Of a stretch of DNA of 64,000 bases, positions 1 to 8,314 are shown one piece after another. The stretch comes from Sediminibacillus albus (lineage in GTDB: Bacteria; Bacillota; Bacilli; Bacillales; Amphibacillaceae), in assembly GCF_900101125.1 (NCBI RefSeq), contig NZ_FNFL01000001.1, positions 1 through 64,000 of the forward strand. Direction: 5' to 3'. Below the pieces are notes generated by a model. The model worked only from the letters and a program-made list of their open reading frames with translations. It had not been told where the DNA came from and ran no database searches. How positions within the stretch are numbered: position 1 is the first letter of the stretch; each line of letters starts with the position of its first letter. Both the position numbers and the translations under genes were made by a program.

Positions 1-120
1 GCACCTAGCGCCTAAGGAACTTCCTTCCCCTAATTCCGATAAGTCAACATCGTCGCTGCGCTCTGTGTTTCCTTTATCTCAATCGGGGAAGTCCACTGCC
101 TACGGCGCTGATCAAGGTGC
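1..120. repeat. Imperfect palindromic intergenic repeat
   Basis: The element starts with gcacct..agcgcc and ends with ggcgctgatcaaggtgc. Its two ends are imperfect inverted copies of each other: both carry a gcacct start, an agcgcc block and an aacttcc/gacttcc block, with small gaps. This looks like a structured intergenic repeat, and no ORF runs through it. A second copy is not visible in this window, so calling it a repeat family is an inference. It sits about 170 bases upstream of spoIVB. Confidence 0.5.
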
Positions 121-290
121 TTTCGCTTTTGATCTTATTATTCGCTTTTTTGGTTTTTTAATTCCAAACATAAAAGGAAATGTTACCCGTTATTTCTCAT
201 CTTTACAGTGTTTAAAAAAGGCTATGTAAGGTCAAATTAGAACTACAGAAATAAATAATTCGTATGGGTTAGGAACGAGGAGAGTGAAAC

Positions 291-1571
291 ATGAAATTTA
301 AAGGATTTCGTAATGGCATAGGAATAATGCTCCTTGTTGCTTTCCTGTGTATTCCATTTTTTACACCGCTGCAGACGTTTTTAATGATACCAAATCAAAT
401 AACCACTTTTATAAATCAACAACCTATCCACCTTCCGGCGCTTAGTGACAACATCTCGATGGAAAGTACAGAGGATGAAGTAATAGAAGCATCCGGCGCT
501 TCTGAATTTGCTGCGAAGGGAACGGGGACTGCAGATATCGTATATGAAATGGCCGGCCTGCCATTAAAGAAGGTAAACGTCGATGTGCTTAAAGATTTTA
601 AAGTTAGACCAGGCGGGCAATCAATCGGCGTCAACCTCCATACTCTTGGGGTTTTGGTAGTCGGGCACCATCAAATTAATACTGCTGATGGTAAAGTTTC
701 TCCTGGTGAAGAAGCCGATATTCAAGTTGGCGATATCATTTTAAAGATCAATGACCAGGAAGTCAAAGAAATTGCTGAAGTTGCTCCATTTGTAGAAAAA
801 GCAGGGCAGGAAAAAGAGACGTTAAAGGTTACTGTTAAAAGAGGCGATGAAAAATTTGATACGAAATTAAAGCCGTATTTGGATGCCTCGGAAGATAATT
901 ATAAGATCGGTCTCTATATTAGGGATTCTGCTGCAGGGATCGGAACGATGACCTTTTATGATCCAGTGTCAAAAAAATACGGGGCGTTGGGACATGTGAT
1001 TTCTGACATGGATACAAGAAAACCTATCGAGATTCATAAAGGCACGATTGTTCGCTCAAGCATCAAAGCTATTGAAAAAGGCAACAACGGTACACCTGGA
1101 GAAAAGCGTGCAGAGTTTTCAGCTAAGGAAAAAAAGCTGGGTAATATCACAAAAAACACTCCATTTGGCGTGTTTGGCAAACTGGACGAGGATATAAAAA
1201 ATGGTCAATTGGACAAAGCATTACCAATTGCTTTATCCCATCAAGTGAAAGAAGGACCTGCAAAAATATTGACTGTAGTCAAAGGGGAAAAAGTTGAGGA
1301 ATTTGACGTAGAAATAGTCAGCAGTGTGCCGCAAAAGTTTCCTGCTACTAAGGGAATGATTATCAAGATTACGGATAAAGAGCTCTTGAATGAAACCGGA
1401 GGAATTGTACAAGGCATGAGCGGAAGCCCGATTATTCAGGACGGAAAGGTAATAGGCGCTGTAACGCATGTGTTTGTTAATGACCCCACGTCTGGATATG
1501 GAGTTCATATTGAATGGATGTTAAATGAAGCAGGAATTGATATTTATGGACAAGAACAAAAAGCAGGATAA
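291..1571 (+). CDS. spoIVB: SpoIVB serine peptidase (S55 family)
   Basis: This is the sporulation signalling protease made in the forespore. In B. subtilis it is secreted into the intermembrane space and cleaves SpoIVFA to trigger processing of pro-sigma-K. The 426-residue product matches the family length. It has an N-terminal membrane segment (about residues 10-32), a PDZ domain (about 105-195) and the S55 peptidase domain (about 200-420). The motif GALGHVISD carries the likely catalytic His235, and GMSGSP carries the likely catalytic Ser379. The start ATG follows a gaggag ribosome site. A hairpin terminator follows, and spo0A is next, the conserved Bacillus order. A sigma-F/G promoter is expected but was not identified. 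Confidence 0.96.
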   Translation: MKFKGFRNGIGIMLLVAFLCIPFFTPLQTFLMIPNQITTFINQQPIHLPALSDNISMESTEDEVIEASGASEFAAKGTGTADIVYEMAGLPLKKVNVDVLKDFKVRPGGQSIGVNLHTLGVLVVGHHQINTADGKVSPGEEADIQVGDIILKINDQEVKEIAEVAPFVEKAGQEKETLKVTVKRGDEKFDTKLKPYLDASEDNYKIGLYIRDSAAGIGTMTFYDPVSKKYGALGHVISDMDTRKPIEIHKGTIVRSSIKAIEKGNNGTPGEKRAEFSAKEKKLGNITKNTPFGVFGKLDEDIKNGQLDKALPIALSHQVKEGPAKILTVVKGEKVEEFDVEIVSSVPQKFPATKGMIIKITDKELLNETGGIVQGMSGSPIIQDGKVIGAVTHVFVNDPTSGYGVHIEWMLNEAGIDIYGQEQKAG

Positions 1572-1577
1572 TGCAGA

Positions 1578-1613
1578 ATAACTCTTATCATAGCTGGTAA
1601 GAGTTATTTTTTT
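1578..1613 (+). terminator. Intrinsic terminator after spoIVB
   Basis: The arms ataactcttatca and tggtaagagttat form a 13-bp stem (one mismatch or wobble) around a 4-base loop, followed by a run of T. Confidence 0.9.
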
Positions 1614-1637
1614 CATATTAAATGCTTTCCGATGTGG

Positions 1638-1784
1638 TATAATGCAATAAAGATTTTTCGACAAATACGAATTATTTTTGTCGTAATTTAACGAAATATA
1701 AAGTAAACCAAAGATATCGAAAGAAAAACGAAAAAAATCTAATGTTTTTTCCAAAAAAGAAGGAAATATCGTATTTGTGTCGAA
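1638..1784 (+). promoter_or_regulatory. spo0A control region with 0A boxes
   Basis: A tataat -10-like hexamer lies at 1638-1643. Three sequences match the Spo0A box TGTCGAA: TTCGACA at 1657-1663 (reverse orientation, exact), TGTCGTA at 1679-1685 (one mismatch) and TGTCGAA at 1778-1784 (exact). This fits the known autoregulation of spo0A by phosphorylated Spo0A. A sigma-H promoter is expected from the family but I could not place it with confidence. Confidence 0.65.
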
Positions 1785-1831
1785 ATGATTACGAGGAACT
1801 CGAGGAGGAATCACACAAAGGAGGAAAAGCA

Positions 1832-2617
1832 GTGGAAAAGATCAAAGTTTGTTTAGTGGATGATAATCGTGAATTAATTAATCTAATGGGGGAGTATTTC
1901 GATGATAAAGACGACATCGAAGTAATCGGTACCGCCTATAATGGAAAAGATTGCTTGACTATGTTGGAGGAACTTGACCCAGATGTACTTGTATTAGACA
2001 TTATCATGCCGCATATTGATGGATTAGCTGTTTTGGGAAAGATCAAAGAGTTGGAAAAAGAAAAGTATCCCAATGTGATTATGCTGACAGCCTTTGGCCA
2101 GGAAGAAGTAACAAAAAAAGCAGTCGATTTAGGGGCCTCATACTTTATTTTGAAACCATTTGATTTGGACAGCCTTGCAGACCAGATCAGACAGGTACAC
2201 GGCATTGCACCTTCTTTCGATAATATAAGCAATAAGCATAGGAACAAAAGAGATGATAAGAAAAAAGACCTTGAAACGAGTATCACCCATATCATTCATG
2301 AAATCGGTGTACCTGCTCATATCAAGGGCTATATGTATTTGCGCGAAGCAATTACGATGGTTTATAAGGATATTGAGCTGTTAGGCTCGATTACGAAAGT
2401 GCTTTATCCTGATATTGCCAAAAAGTACAATACTACTGCCTCGCGTGTAGAAAGAGCTATTCGCCATGCCATTGAAGTTGCCTGGAGTCGTGGAAATATG
2501 GATTCCATTTCCTCGCTGTTCGGTTATACAGTAAGTATATCCAAAGCGAAACCGACCAACTCCGAGTTCATCGCTATGGTAGCAGACAGATTGAGATTAG
2601 AACATAGAGCAAGCTAA
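1832..2617 (+). CDS. spo0A: Spo0A, sporulation response regulator
   Basis: This is the master regulator of sporulation entry. It is phosphorylated through the phosphorelay and binds 0A boxes. The 261-residue product has an N-terminal receiver domain (about 1-125) with the acidic pair Asp10/Asp11 and phospho-acceptor Asp56 in [10 protein letters not shown] charged linker follows, then the Spo0A C-terminal DNA-binding domain (about 150-261) containing [18 protein letters not shown]. An upstream in-frame ATG at 1742 exists. The GTG at 1832 was chosen because it follows gaggaaaagc and reproduces the normal Spo0A N-terminus, whereas the longer form would add 30 unrelated residues across an 0A box. 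Confidence 0.97.
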   Translation: MEKIKVCLVDDNRELINLMGEYFDDKDDIEVIGTAYNGKDCLTMLEELDPDVLVLDIIMPHIDGLAVLGKIKELEKEKYPNVIMLTAFGQEEVTKKAVDLGASYFILKPFDLDSLADQIRQVHGIAPSFDNISNKHRNKRDDKKKDLETSITHIIHEIGVPAHIKGYMYLREAITMVYKDIELLGSITKVLYPDIAKKYNTTASRVERAIRHAIEVAWSRGNMDSISSLFGYTVSISKAKPTNSEFIAMVADRLRLEHRAS

Positions 2618-2642
2618 ATTGACATACATTATATTATCAGCA

Positions 2643-2685
2643 GCCCCTTCATTCTAAAAGAATGGAGGGGCATTTTATTTTTTTA
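2643..2685 (+). terminator. Intrinsic terminator after spo0A
   Basis: The arms gccccttcatt and aatggaggggc (one wobble) surround a 7-base loop, followed by a T-rich tail. Confidence 0.9.
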
Positions 2686-2760
2686 AAACCGAGGACATTT
2701 ACCAAAATATGAATAAAAAAACCAAATAGAGGGATTTTATTGGTAAAAGGAGGTTATTCC

Positions 2761-3357
2761 ATGAAAAAATTATTGTTGTTAGTGCTGGTCCTGCTAGTTA
2801 CCGTGCCCTTGGCCGTATCTGCTCAGAGTACATATACGGTGAGGAGCGGGGATAGTATGTGGAAGATTGCCGAGAAATATAAAATAGGAGTAACAGAAAT
2901 TATCGAAGCAAATCCTCAAGTGGAAAATCCTGATTTAATCTATCCAAATCAAAAATTGAACATCCCCACTATTGACGCAACTAAAACGACAGAACACAAG
3001 GTTATACAACTGACGAATCAAGAACGCGCTCAAAATGGTTTGCCGGCACTAAAGCCGGATTGGGAATTATCCAGAGTAGCAAGATATAAATCGAGGGATA
3101 TGCTGAACAATCAGTATTTTTCCCATACAAGTCCCACTTATGGTTCACCGTTCGATATGATGAGCGACTTCGGTATAAATTATTCGAGCGCAGCCGAAAA
3201 TATCGCCCGCGGGCAGCGTACTCCCCGGTCCGTGGTGCAAGCATGGATGAACAGTTCAGGACATAGAAAAAATATACTTAATGGGAACTACACCCATATC
3301 GGAGTAGGATATGTTAGTAACGGAAATTACTGGACACAAATGTTTATAAGCAAGTGA
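2761..3357 (+). CDS. Secreted LysM-CAP domain protein (YkwD-like)
   Basis: This is a 198-residue exported protein. It has a signal peptide (residues 1-23, with VSAQS as the likely cleavage region) and a LysM peptidoglycan-binding module at about 24-68 (YTVRSGDSMWKIAEKY). A CAP/SCP domain follows at about 78-198, with ERAQNG, FSHTSP, AAENIA and SGHRKNIL motifs. LysM and CAP modules are typical of cell-wall or spore-coat associated proteins such as SafA- and YkwD-type proteins. The molecular activity of bacterial CAP domains is not settled. The start at 2761 was preferred over an upstream in-frame start because aaaggaggttattcc lies directly before this ATG. It is a single-gene unit between two terminators. 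Confidence 0.88.
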   Translation: MKKLLLLVLVLLVTVPLAVSAQSTYTVRSGDSMWKIAEKYKIGVTEIIEANPQVENPDLIYPNQKLNIPTIDATKTTEHKVIQLTNQERAQNGLPALKPDWELSRVARYKSRDMLNNQYFSHTSPTYGSPFDMMSDFGINYSSAAENIARGQRTPRSVVQAWMNSSGHRKNILNGNYTHIGVGYVSNGNYWTQMFISK

Positions 3358-3370
3358 CAAATAAAAAAGC

Positions 3371-3437
3371 TTTCCCTGATTAGGTTAGCCTTTCTATTTT
3401 TAGGAGGGGCTGGGCTAATAGGGAGAGTTTTTTTGTC
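3371..3437 (+). terminator. Probable terminator after LysM-CAP gene
   Basis: The region ctttccctgattaggttagcc can pair imperfectly with ggctgggctaatagggagag, followed by seven T. The stem is long but contains bulges. Confidence 0.65.
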
Positions 3438-3532
3438 TGTTTAGGCTTCTTTTTTAAAATAGGAATTTTTCAAAAAAGTATGTTACTATTTTTATTAGAG
3501 ACAAAATATTAAAAATGGAGAGAGATACTGAA

Positions 3533-4885
3533 ATGAAAGTAGCAAAATTTGGCGGAAGCTCAGTAGCAAGTGCGCAAATGTTAAGAAAGGTTGCCAGTAT
3601 TATTCAGGATGATCCTGATCGACGAGTCATCGTTGTTTCTGCACCTGGCAAAAGATATCCAGAGGATACAAAGGTAACAGACCTGCTTATCAAGCTTTGC
3701 AATACATACCTAAACGGCTCTGCTTATGAGAAAGAAATCGATATGGTGGTTGAAAGGTTTAAGGAAATCACCACCGAATTAGGATTGGCTGAAGATATCC
3801 TCCAGGAAATTAGAAAAGATATTCATACTGTTATCAATTCCAATTATGAGAAAGAATTGAAGATCGATGCTTTCAAGGCTGTCGGGGAAGACTCACTTGC
3901 CAAACTACTTAGCGTTTACTTACAATCACTTGGCATGGAAGCAACATACTTAAACCCAAAAGATGCAGGAATTATCGTTAGCGATGAACCTGGCAGTGCG
4001 CAAATATTAGATGAGAGCTTTGACCATTTATACAAGTTACATGATAGACAAGAGATTGTTGTTATTCCTGGTTTCTTTGGTTATACCAAAGAAGGAAAGT
4101 TAATGACTTTCCCACGCGGCGGTTCAGATATATCAGGTTCTATCGTTGCAGCTGGAGTGAAAGCTGATTTATATGAAAATTTCACTGATGTAGATTCTGT
4201 TTATTGTGTAAATCCCAATATTGTTGATAATCCCAGAGAGATTACTGCCTTAACATATAAAGAAATGAGGGAGCTTTCCTATGCAGGCTTTTCTGTATTC
4301 CATGATGAAGCGCTAATTCCTGCATTTAAAGCTAGTATTCCTGTATGTATAAAGAATACCAACAATCCACACGGATTAGGAACGATGATCGTTTCAGAAA
4401 AATACACCATGCAGAATCCAGTAGTTGGAATAGCCAGTGACAAAGGTTTCCTAAGTCTTTATGTCAGCAAATATTTAATGAACAGAGAATTGGGTTTTGG
4501 TCGCCGGCTTTTAAATATTTTGGAGGATGAACATATTTCTTTCGAACATACACCTTCAGGAATTGATGATATGTCGGTAATTATAAGGGAATCCCAATTT
4601 CCTGAAGAAAAAGAAGCGCGTGTACTGCAGAGAATTAAGGAAGAATTGGATGCAGATATGGTTTCAATTGAACGAGGGTTAGCGCTGGTTATGATTGTCG
4701 GGGAGGGCATGAATAGTACTGTTGGTATTGCCAAGAAAGCAACCGAAGCTTTTGCTGAAGTTAATGTCAATCTCGAAATGATTAACCAAGGTTCCTCAGA
4801 AGTAGCCATGATGTTTGGGATAAAATCTTCTGGATTAGAGACCTCTGTCCGCGCTCTCTACAAAGCATTCTTTGCAGAAGATTGA
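3533..4885 (+). CDS. Aspartate kinase (YclM/ThrD type)
   Basis: Aspartokinase phosphorylates aspartate, the first step toward lysine, threonine, methionine and diaminopimelate. The 450-residue protein starts with the kinase motif KFGGSS and contains the family segments FPRGGSDISG and ENFTDVDSVY. Two C-terminal ACT regulatory domains follow (about 300-450; the second contains MIVGEGM and the NLEMINQGSSEVAMMF pattern). Length and the absence of an internal second start resemble the monofunctional aspartokinase III of B. subtilis (YclM/ThrD). The start at 3533 fits the ggagagagatactga spacing and the family N-terminus better than the in-frame ATG at 3515. No riboswitch was seen in the short leader. 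Confidence 0.9.
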   Translation: MKVAKFGGSSVASAQMLRKVASIIQDDPDRRVIVVSAPGKRYPEDTKVTDLLIKLCNTYLNGSAYEKEIDMVVERFKEITTELGLAEDILQEIRKDIHTVINSNYEKELKIDAFKAVGEDSLAKLLSVYLQSLGMEATYLNPKDAGIIVSDEPGSAQILDESFDHLYKLHDRQEIVVIPGFFGYTKEGKLMTFPRGGSDISGSIVAAGVKADLYENFTDVDSVYCVNPNIVDNPREITALTYKEMRELSYAGFSVFHDEALIPAFKASIPVCIKNTNNPHGLGTMIVSEKYTMQNPVVGIASDKGFLSLYVSKYLMNRELGFGRRLLNILEDEHISFEHTPSGIDDMSVIIRESQFPEEKEARVLQRIKEELDADMVSIERGLALVMIVGEGMNSTVGIAKKATEAFAEVNVNLEMINQGSSEVAMMFGIKSSGLETSVRALYKAFFAED

Positions 4886-4896
4886 AATATAGGACG

Positions 4897-4985
4897 CAGA
4901 CTTTCAGAGGAGGAAATTCACGGAGACTCCTGCGGGAGGGAAGGCCACGGTGAGACCCCGCATAGCACAAGTTCGAGGAGGATCA
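4897..4985. repeat. Degenerate Bacillaceae-type GC-rich repeat
   Basis: The stretch contains cggagactcctgcgggag and gagaccccgcatagcac followed by cgaggaggatcacc. It is clearly more GC-rich than its surroundings. The ggagactcctgcggga motif is one I recognise from dispersed intergenic elements in Bacillaceae. It lies just downstream of the aspartokinase stop. A small ORF that can be read through it (4950-5207) has no recognisable features. Confidence 0.5.
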
Positions 4986-5057
4986 CCAGCCTTGTTAGAA
5001 GGAAGAAATATTGTTGGCACTGTGTTTCGCAGTTTAAATGAAGCATTAGAAAAGAAA

Positions 5058-5160
5058 AATCGAACGGATTCGAATGTTAAGGAGTTACCGACCCCAAAAT
5101 TTAGATTTTATACTCTAACTTTTGGGGGTAACCACCGGATTTCGAATTATCGTTCGATCT
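5058..5160. repeat. Long imperfect palindrome between convergent genes
   Basis: The left arm (about 5058-5098, beginning aatcgaacggattcga) is an imperfect inverted copy of the right arm (about 5121-5160, ending tcgaattatcgttcgatc). They are separated by about 20 bases. Near the centre, accccaaaa pairs with tttgggggt. It lies between the 3' ends of aspartokinase and the exonuclease gene, so it may act as a bidirectional terminator or be a small mobile-type element. No ORF is supported here. Confidence 0.6.
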
Positions 5161-5191
5161 TTGCTTTGATCACTATCCTTTTGTCCCAAAC

Positions 5192-5932
5192 TCACTCTTT
5201 ATTTTGATTCATTGAAAACAATGCGTCATTTAGTTCATTTAATGTGGTAATGTCATGATCGATCGAATTCGCCAACAGGTATTCAAAAAGCTCCGCAGTC
5301 ATAATAGCATCGTTAAGAGCGTGATGTCTTTCTAACTTTTCAATATCGAAATGTTTAATAAGTGGATCCAGTTGGCAGTCGACTTGCGGAAGCAGCCATT
5401 TAGCCATCATTTGGGAATCAATAACGTGCGGTCGATAATTAGGCAGCTTCCACCTTTTTAACATGGTCTGTAGAAAACGAATATCAAATTTTGCTGGGTG
5501 TGCGACTAATATAGTCCCTTTGCTAAATTCCAAGAAATTATGAAAAGCGTCAATAAAAGGGCTGGCATTTTCAAATTCATGCTGACTGATGCCTGTTAAC
5601 TTTTTAATTCTCCCGGAAACGGGCCGCACCGGACGGACGAACTGATGGAATTTTTCTCTGCGGCAATATTTAAGTCCGTTAAGTTGGATAGCGCCGATCG
5701 AGATAATTTCATGGCCGATTTCAGGTATGAGCCCGGTGGTTTCTAAATCAAAAATAGTAAAAGGCGTTTCGGAAAAGTGTGTTGTTTTCAGCCAGTTATC
5801 CTGTTCCAAATGTAATAGCGTTTTGTTAAGGGTTTGGTAAGACTCCCATTGAAAATAAGGTTTTATTTTTTTATGAAACCGAGGTTTCTCGAAAAAATAG
5901 TACTTTAATATTTGTAGATCAATTGGTAACAA
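5192..5932 (-). CDS. DEDDh-family 3'-5' exonuclease
   Basis: The 246-residue protein carries an exonuclease domain (about 57-235) of the DnaQ/PolC epsilon type. ExoI is FDLETTG (Asp and Glu ligands), a middle motif AHPAKFDIRFLQ supplies the second Asp, and HHALNDAIMTAE supplies the catalytic His and final Asp. An N-terminal extension of about 55 residues precedes the domain. The TTG start directly follows the stop codon of the upstream gene, so the two are almost certainly translated as one unit. The pairing of a DUF294-type nucleotidyltransferase-like protein with this kind of exonuclease recurs in bacteria, but the substrate is unknown. The gene ends next to the long palindrome at 5058-5160. 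Confidence 0.85.
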   Translation of the reverse strand: MLPIDLQILKYYFFEKPRFHKKIKPYFQWESYQTLNKTLLHLEQDNWLKTTHFSETPFTIFDLETTGLIPEIGHEIISIGAIQLNGLKYCRREKFHQFVRPVRPVSGRIKKLTGISQHEFENASPFIDAFHNFLEFSKGTILVAHPAKFDIRFLQTMLKRWKLPNYRPHVIDSQMMAKWLLPQVDCQLDPLIKHFDIEKLERHHALNDAIMTAELFEYLLANSIDHDITTLNELNDALFSMNQNKE

Positions 5933-7843
5933 TTATACCACCCGATTCCGGTTATAGCTTAGCTCTAACACTTGCTGTAGCCTTTTGGCGATAGCAAGCG
6001 CTTCTCTTAATTTCCGTTTATCTTCCTTAGAGAGCTCAAGAAGGCTGATGTCATTTGTTAAAGGCTTCCCTTCATCCAGTTGAAGCAGGTTTTGCTGCAG
6101 ACGGAATGTCAGAAGCCGATGCAGAGCCATTTTGGCATTTTCTGAATCCCTGGGATGAAAACGTTCTTCCTGATTAAGCTTATTCAACCTGTCAATGGTA
6201 TTGACGTTGTCTATTCCATAACGAATCGAATAAATTCTGACCGCATTGACAATTTGCATAACCGCTGATTTTTTCAGGTTGATGCTTCGTTGCTTCCCTA
6301 CTCCGATAATTCTGCCAAATGGTTGGAAGGGTACGCGGAACCGTAATGTATCCTTCATCAGCAATTGGTGAAGGTTCAATTTTTTTTGTACCTTTGCTGT
6401 TAGTTCTTCTCTCAATTGGTATGCAAGAGAGTAATCACCGAAAATTGGTCGAAAATCCATAAAAATAGTAAAATCCCGTATTTCCTGGGCATCCATTTTT
6501 TGAATCCAGTGGTCGAGGTCACTGGACCATTCGGTGATTGTCCTTCTCCATTTCGTTTCTTTTGCCATGATTCCTCCAGTACACAACGGAAAACCGCACG
6601 CTTCAAGCATGAAGTTAACTTTCTCGCTAAAAATTCTAAAATACTCTTTGATTCGTTCAGCGTTTTCCAACCGGTTATGGTCTGCCAAAATAAGGCCATT
6701 ATCTTGGTCAGTACTGAAACCCTGTTCTTTTCTTCCTTCAGATCCCATCACAATAAAACAGTAATTTATTTGGGGGGTGCCATAGCCTTCTTTAACCATT
6801 TCCTCCTCAGCAAGATGGATCACTTGTTTGTGGATTCGATCATTAAGGCTGGAAATTAACTCGCAAATCTCATAGCCGAATGTCCCATGGTCAATTAATT
6901 GGCGGACAAATGCCTGAAAAGGTTTGTTGTGGAAGGGTGACAGCCCTCGTAATTCTTCAATTTTATCAACATTGGAAATCCGGTAGGTCAAATCAAAGTA
7001 AATCGAATCTTTGATATTGAAGAACGATGATTGGCGAAGAAAACCGACCACATTTTCTTTATGAAACACAGGGATGATAGTTGTGGGATGATGTTTTAAA
7101 TAAGATAAGGCTTCATAAATGAAATTTTGCGACATTACTGAATAAACATCTTTTTTCATGAAATTTTCCACAGGGCTGTCCTTTTCCCCTAAGAAAAATG
7201 CATTAAAAATCTCAGAATAGCCTAGAACTCCGAGCATTTGCTTTTTATCTCTGCTTACAACTACGCCTTCCAGTTCTTTTTCCTGCAGCATGCCAGCTGC
7301 TTCGCCAATCGAAGTATCTGGAGTGACAAAAACCGGCGGTTCCATATATCCGTCCACTCGTTTGGTGTACATTTCTTTTTCGGAATGGTCGTCAGAATCC
7401 GAGCTTTTGTATTTCACCTCGTGGTATAAGCTTTTCATCGTATTGCTTATGCCTTCTAGTACGACGTTAGAAAATTTCGTGTTCGTAGACATGATATCCA
7501 TGAAATTACCTTTATGGAAGCAGAGTGTTTTGGTCTCTTCCATTGCCTGAACGGAGAATTTCATCTCTCCACTGGACAATAGGATCATCATACCGACAAG
7601 ATCGCCAGGATAATAATAACCAATCGATAACTGTTTTCCGCTAGAACGATGCATGATGCTGTTGGCCAACCCGGAGATAAGGAAATGTATTTCGACCTCA
7701 TCTTCTTTCTCGTCCTCATGGATAACGAACTCATTGGTTTTATAATCACGGATTTCCGCTTTTTCCGTTATCATGTCAAATTCCTGCTCGGTTAGTAAAT
7801 TAAATGGATACTGTGATTGAAACATATTTAAATACTTTTCCAC
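5933..7843 (-). CDS. cNMP-binding/CBS/DUF294 nucleotidyltransferase-like protein
   Basis: This large cytoplasmic signalling-type protein has 636 residues. In order it shows a cyclic-nucleotide-binding fold (about 15-135), a pair of CBS domains (about 163-285), and a DUF294 putative nucleotidyltransferase domain (about 300-440) with MGSEGRKEQGFSTDQDNG, the GSxxR and DxD signature of GlnD-like transferases. A helical DUF294 C-terminal domain (about 480-620) follows. The family is thought to sense nucleotides through cNMP/CBS modules and to modify a partner, but no substrate is established. The ATG at 7843 follows aaggaggtgcc. It is co-transcribed with the exonuclease downstream (stop-start contact). 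Confidence 0.85.
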   Translation of the reverse strand: MEKYLNMFQSQYPFNLLTEQEFDMITEKAEIRDYKTNEFVIHEDEKEDEVEIHFLISGLANSIMHRSSGKQLSIGYYYPGDLVGMMILLSSGEMKFSVQAMEETKTLCFHKGNFMDIMSTNTKFSNVVLEGISNTMKSLYHEVKYKSSDSDDHSEKEMYTKRVDGYMEPPVFVTPDTSIGEAAGMLQEKELEGVVVSRDKKQMLGVLGYSEIFNAFFLGEKDSPVENFMKKDVYSVMSQNFIYEALSYLKHHPTTIIPVFHKENVVGFLRQSSFFNIKDSIYFDLTYRISNVDKIEELRGLSPFHNKPFQAFVRQLIDHGTFGYEICELISSLNDRIHKQVIHLAEEEMVKEGYGTPQINYCFIVMGSEGRKEQGFSTDQDNGLILADHNRLENAERIKEYFRIFSEKVNFMLEACGFPLCTGGIMAKETKWRRTITEWSSDLDHWIQKMDAQEIRDFTIFMDFRPIFGDYSLAYQLREELTAKVQKKLNLHQLLMKDTLRFRVPFQPFGRIIGVGKQRSINLKKSAVMQIVNAVRIYSIRYGIDNVNTIDRLNKLNQEERFHPRDSENAKMALHRLLTFRLQQNLLQLDEGKPLTNDISLLELSKEDKRKLREALAIAKRLQQVLELSYNRNRVV

Positions 7844-7882
7844 TATGGCACCTCCTTAACTTTTCACAAACGTACCGGCTGC

Positions 7883-8125
7883 TTATCGATCTTTATTCTT
7901 TTTGAATTTTCCTTTAGTTAAATTTCGCTTTCTGTCTCTGTGGAGAATGAATCCCCCGATGAAAGCCATTCCAGCCAAGAGTAAAATTAGTCCAACCGTA
8001 AATTGTATGCCAATATGAAAAAACAAACGATAAAAATCGCCAAAAATAGCATCTCTCATCAATTTTATGCCATAAGTTGCAGCAATCCCCGGTATCACTA
8101 ATATAATTAATGCGATTAGCCTCAT
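7883..8125 (-). CDS. YqzF-like DUF2627 membrane protein
   Basis: The 80-residue protein has two hydrophobic segments (about 3-22 and 40-62) separated by a short charged loop. It ends in a strongly basic tail (HRDRKRNLTKGKFKKNKDR). Its size, shape and position next to bkdR match YqzF (DUF2627) of B. subtilis. Function unknown. The ATG follows gaggagaaaaa. It is transcribed away from bkdR and may be first in a unit with the downstream DUF294 gene, although about 39 bases separate them and no terminator is evident. Confidence 0.75.
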   Translation of the reverse strand: MRLIALIILVIPGIAATYGIKLMRDAIFGDFYRLFFHIGIQFTVGLILLLAGMAFIGGFILHRDRKRNLTKGKFKKNKDR

Positions 8126-8314
8126 TTTTTTCTCCTCTGTTGTACAAAAAGTAATTAAAACTTGATAATTGTGATTAAAAGTATCGACTCAAATCGATAA
8201 ATATCACGGTTACTCATGTAGTATAGCAAATATAAAATGCATTGTCTTTCTTGCTAAAACATGCAGGATTTATTATGATAGTATTGTGCAAAAAACTGCA
8301 AGGTGTGATGCTGG

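Noticed and set aside
1742-1831. N-terminal 30-residue extension of Spo0A
   Set aside because: The extension crosses an 0A box and lacks a ribosome site, whereas GTG 1832 has gaggaaaagc and the conserved N-terminus.
4950-5207. 85-residue ORF across the two repeats
   Set aside because: Runs entirely through repeat and palindrome sequence, with no protein features or ribosome site.
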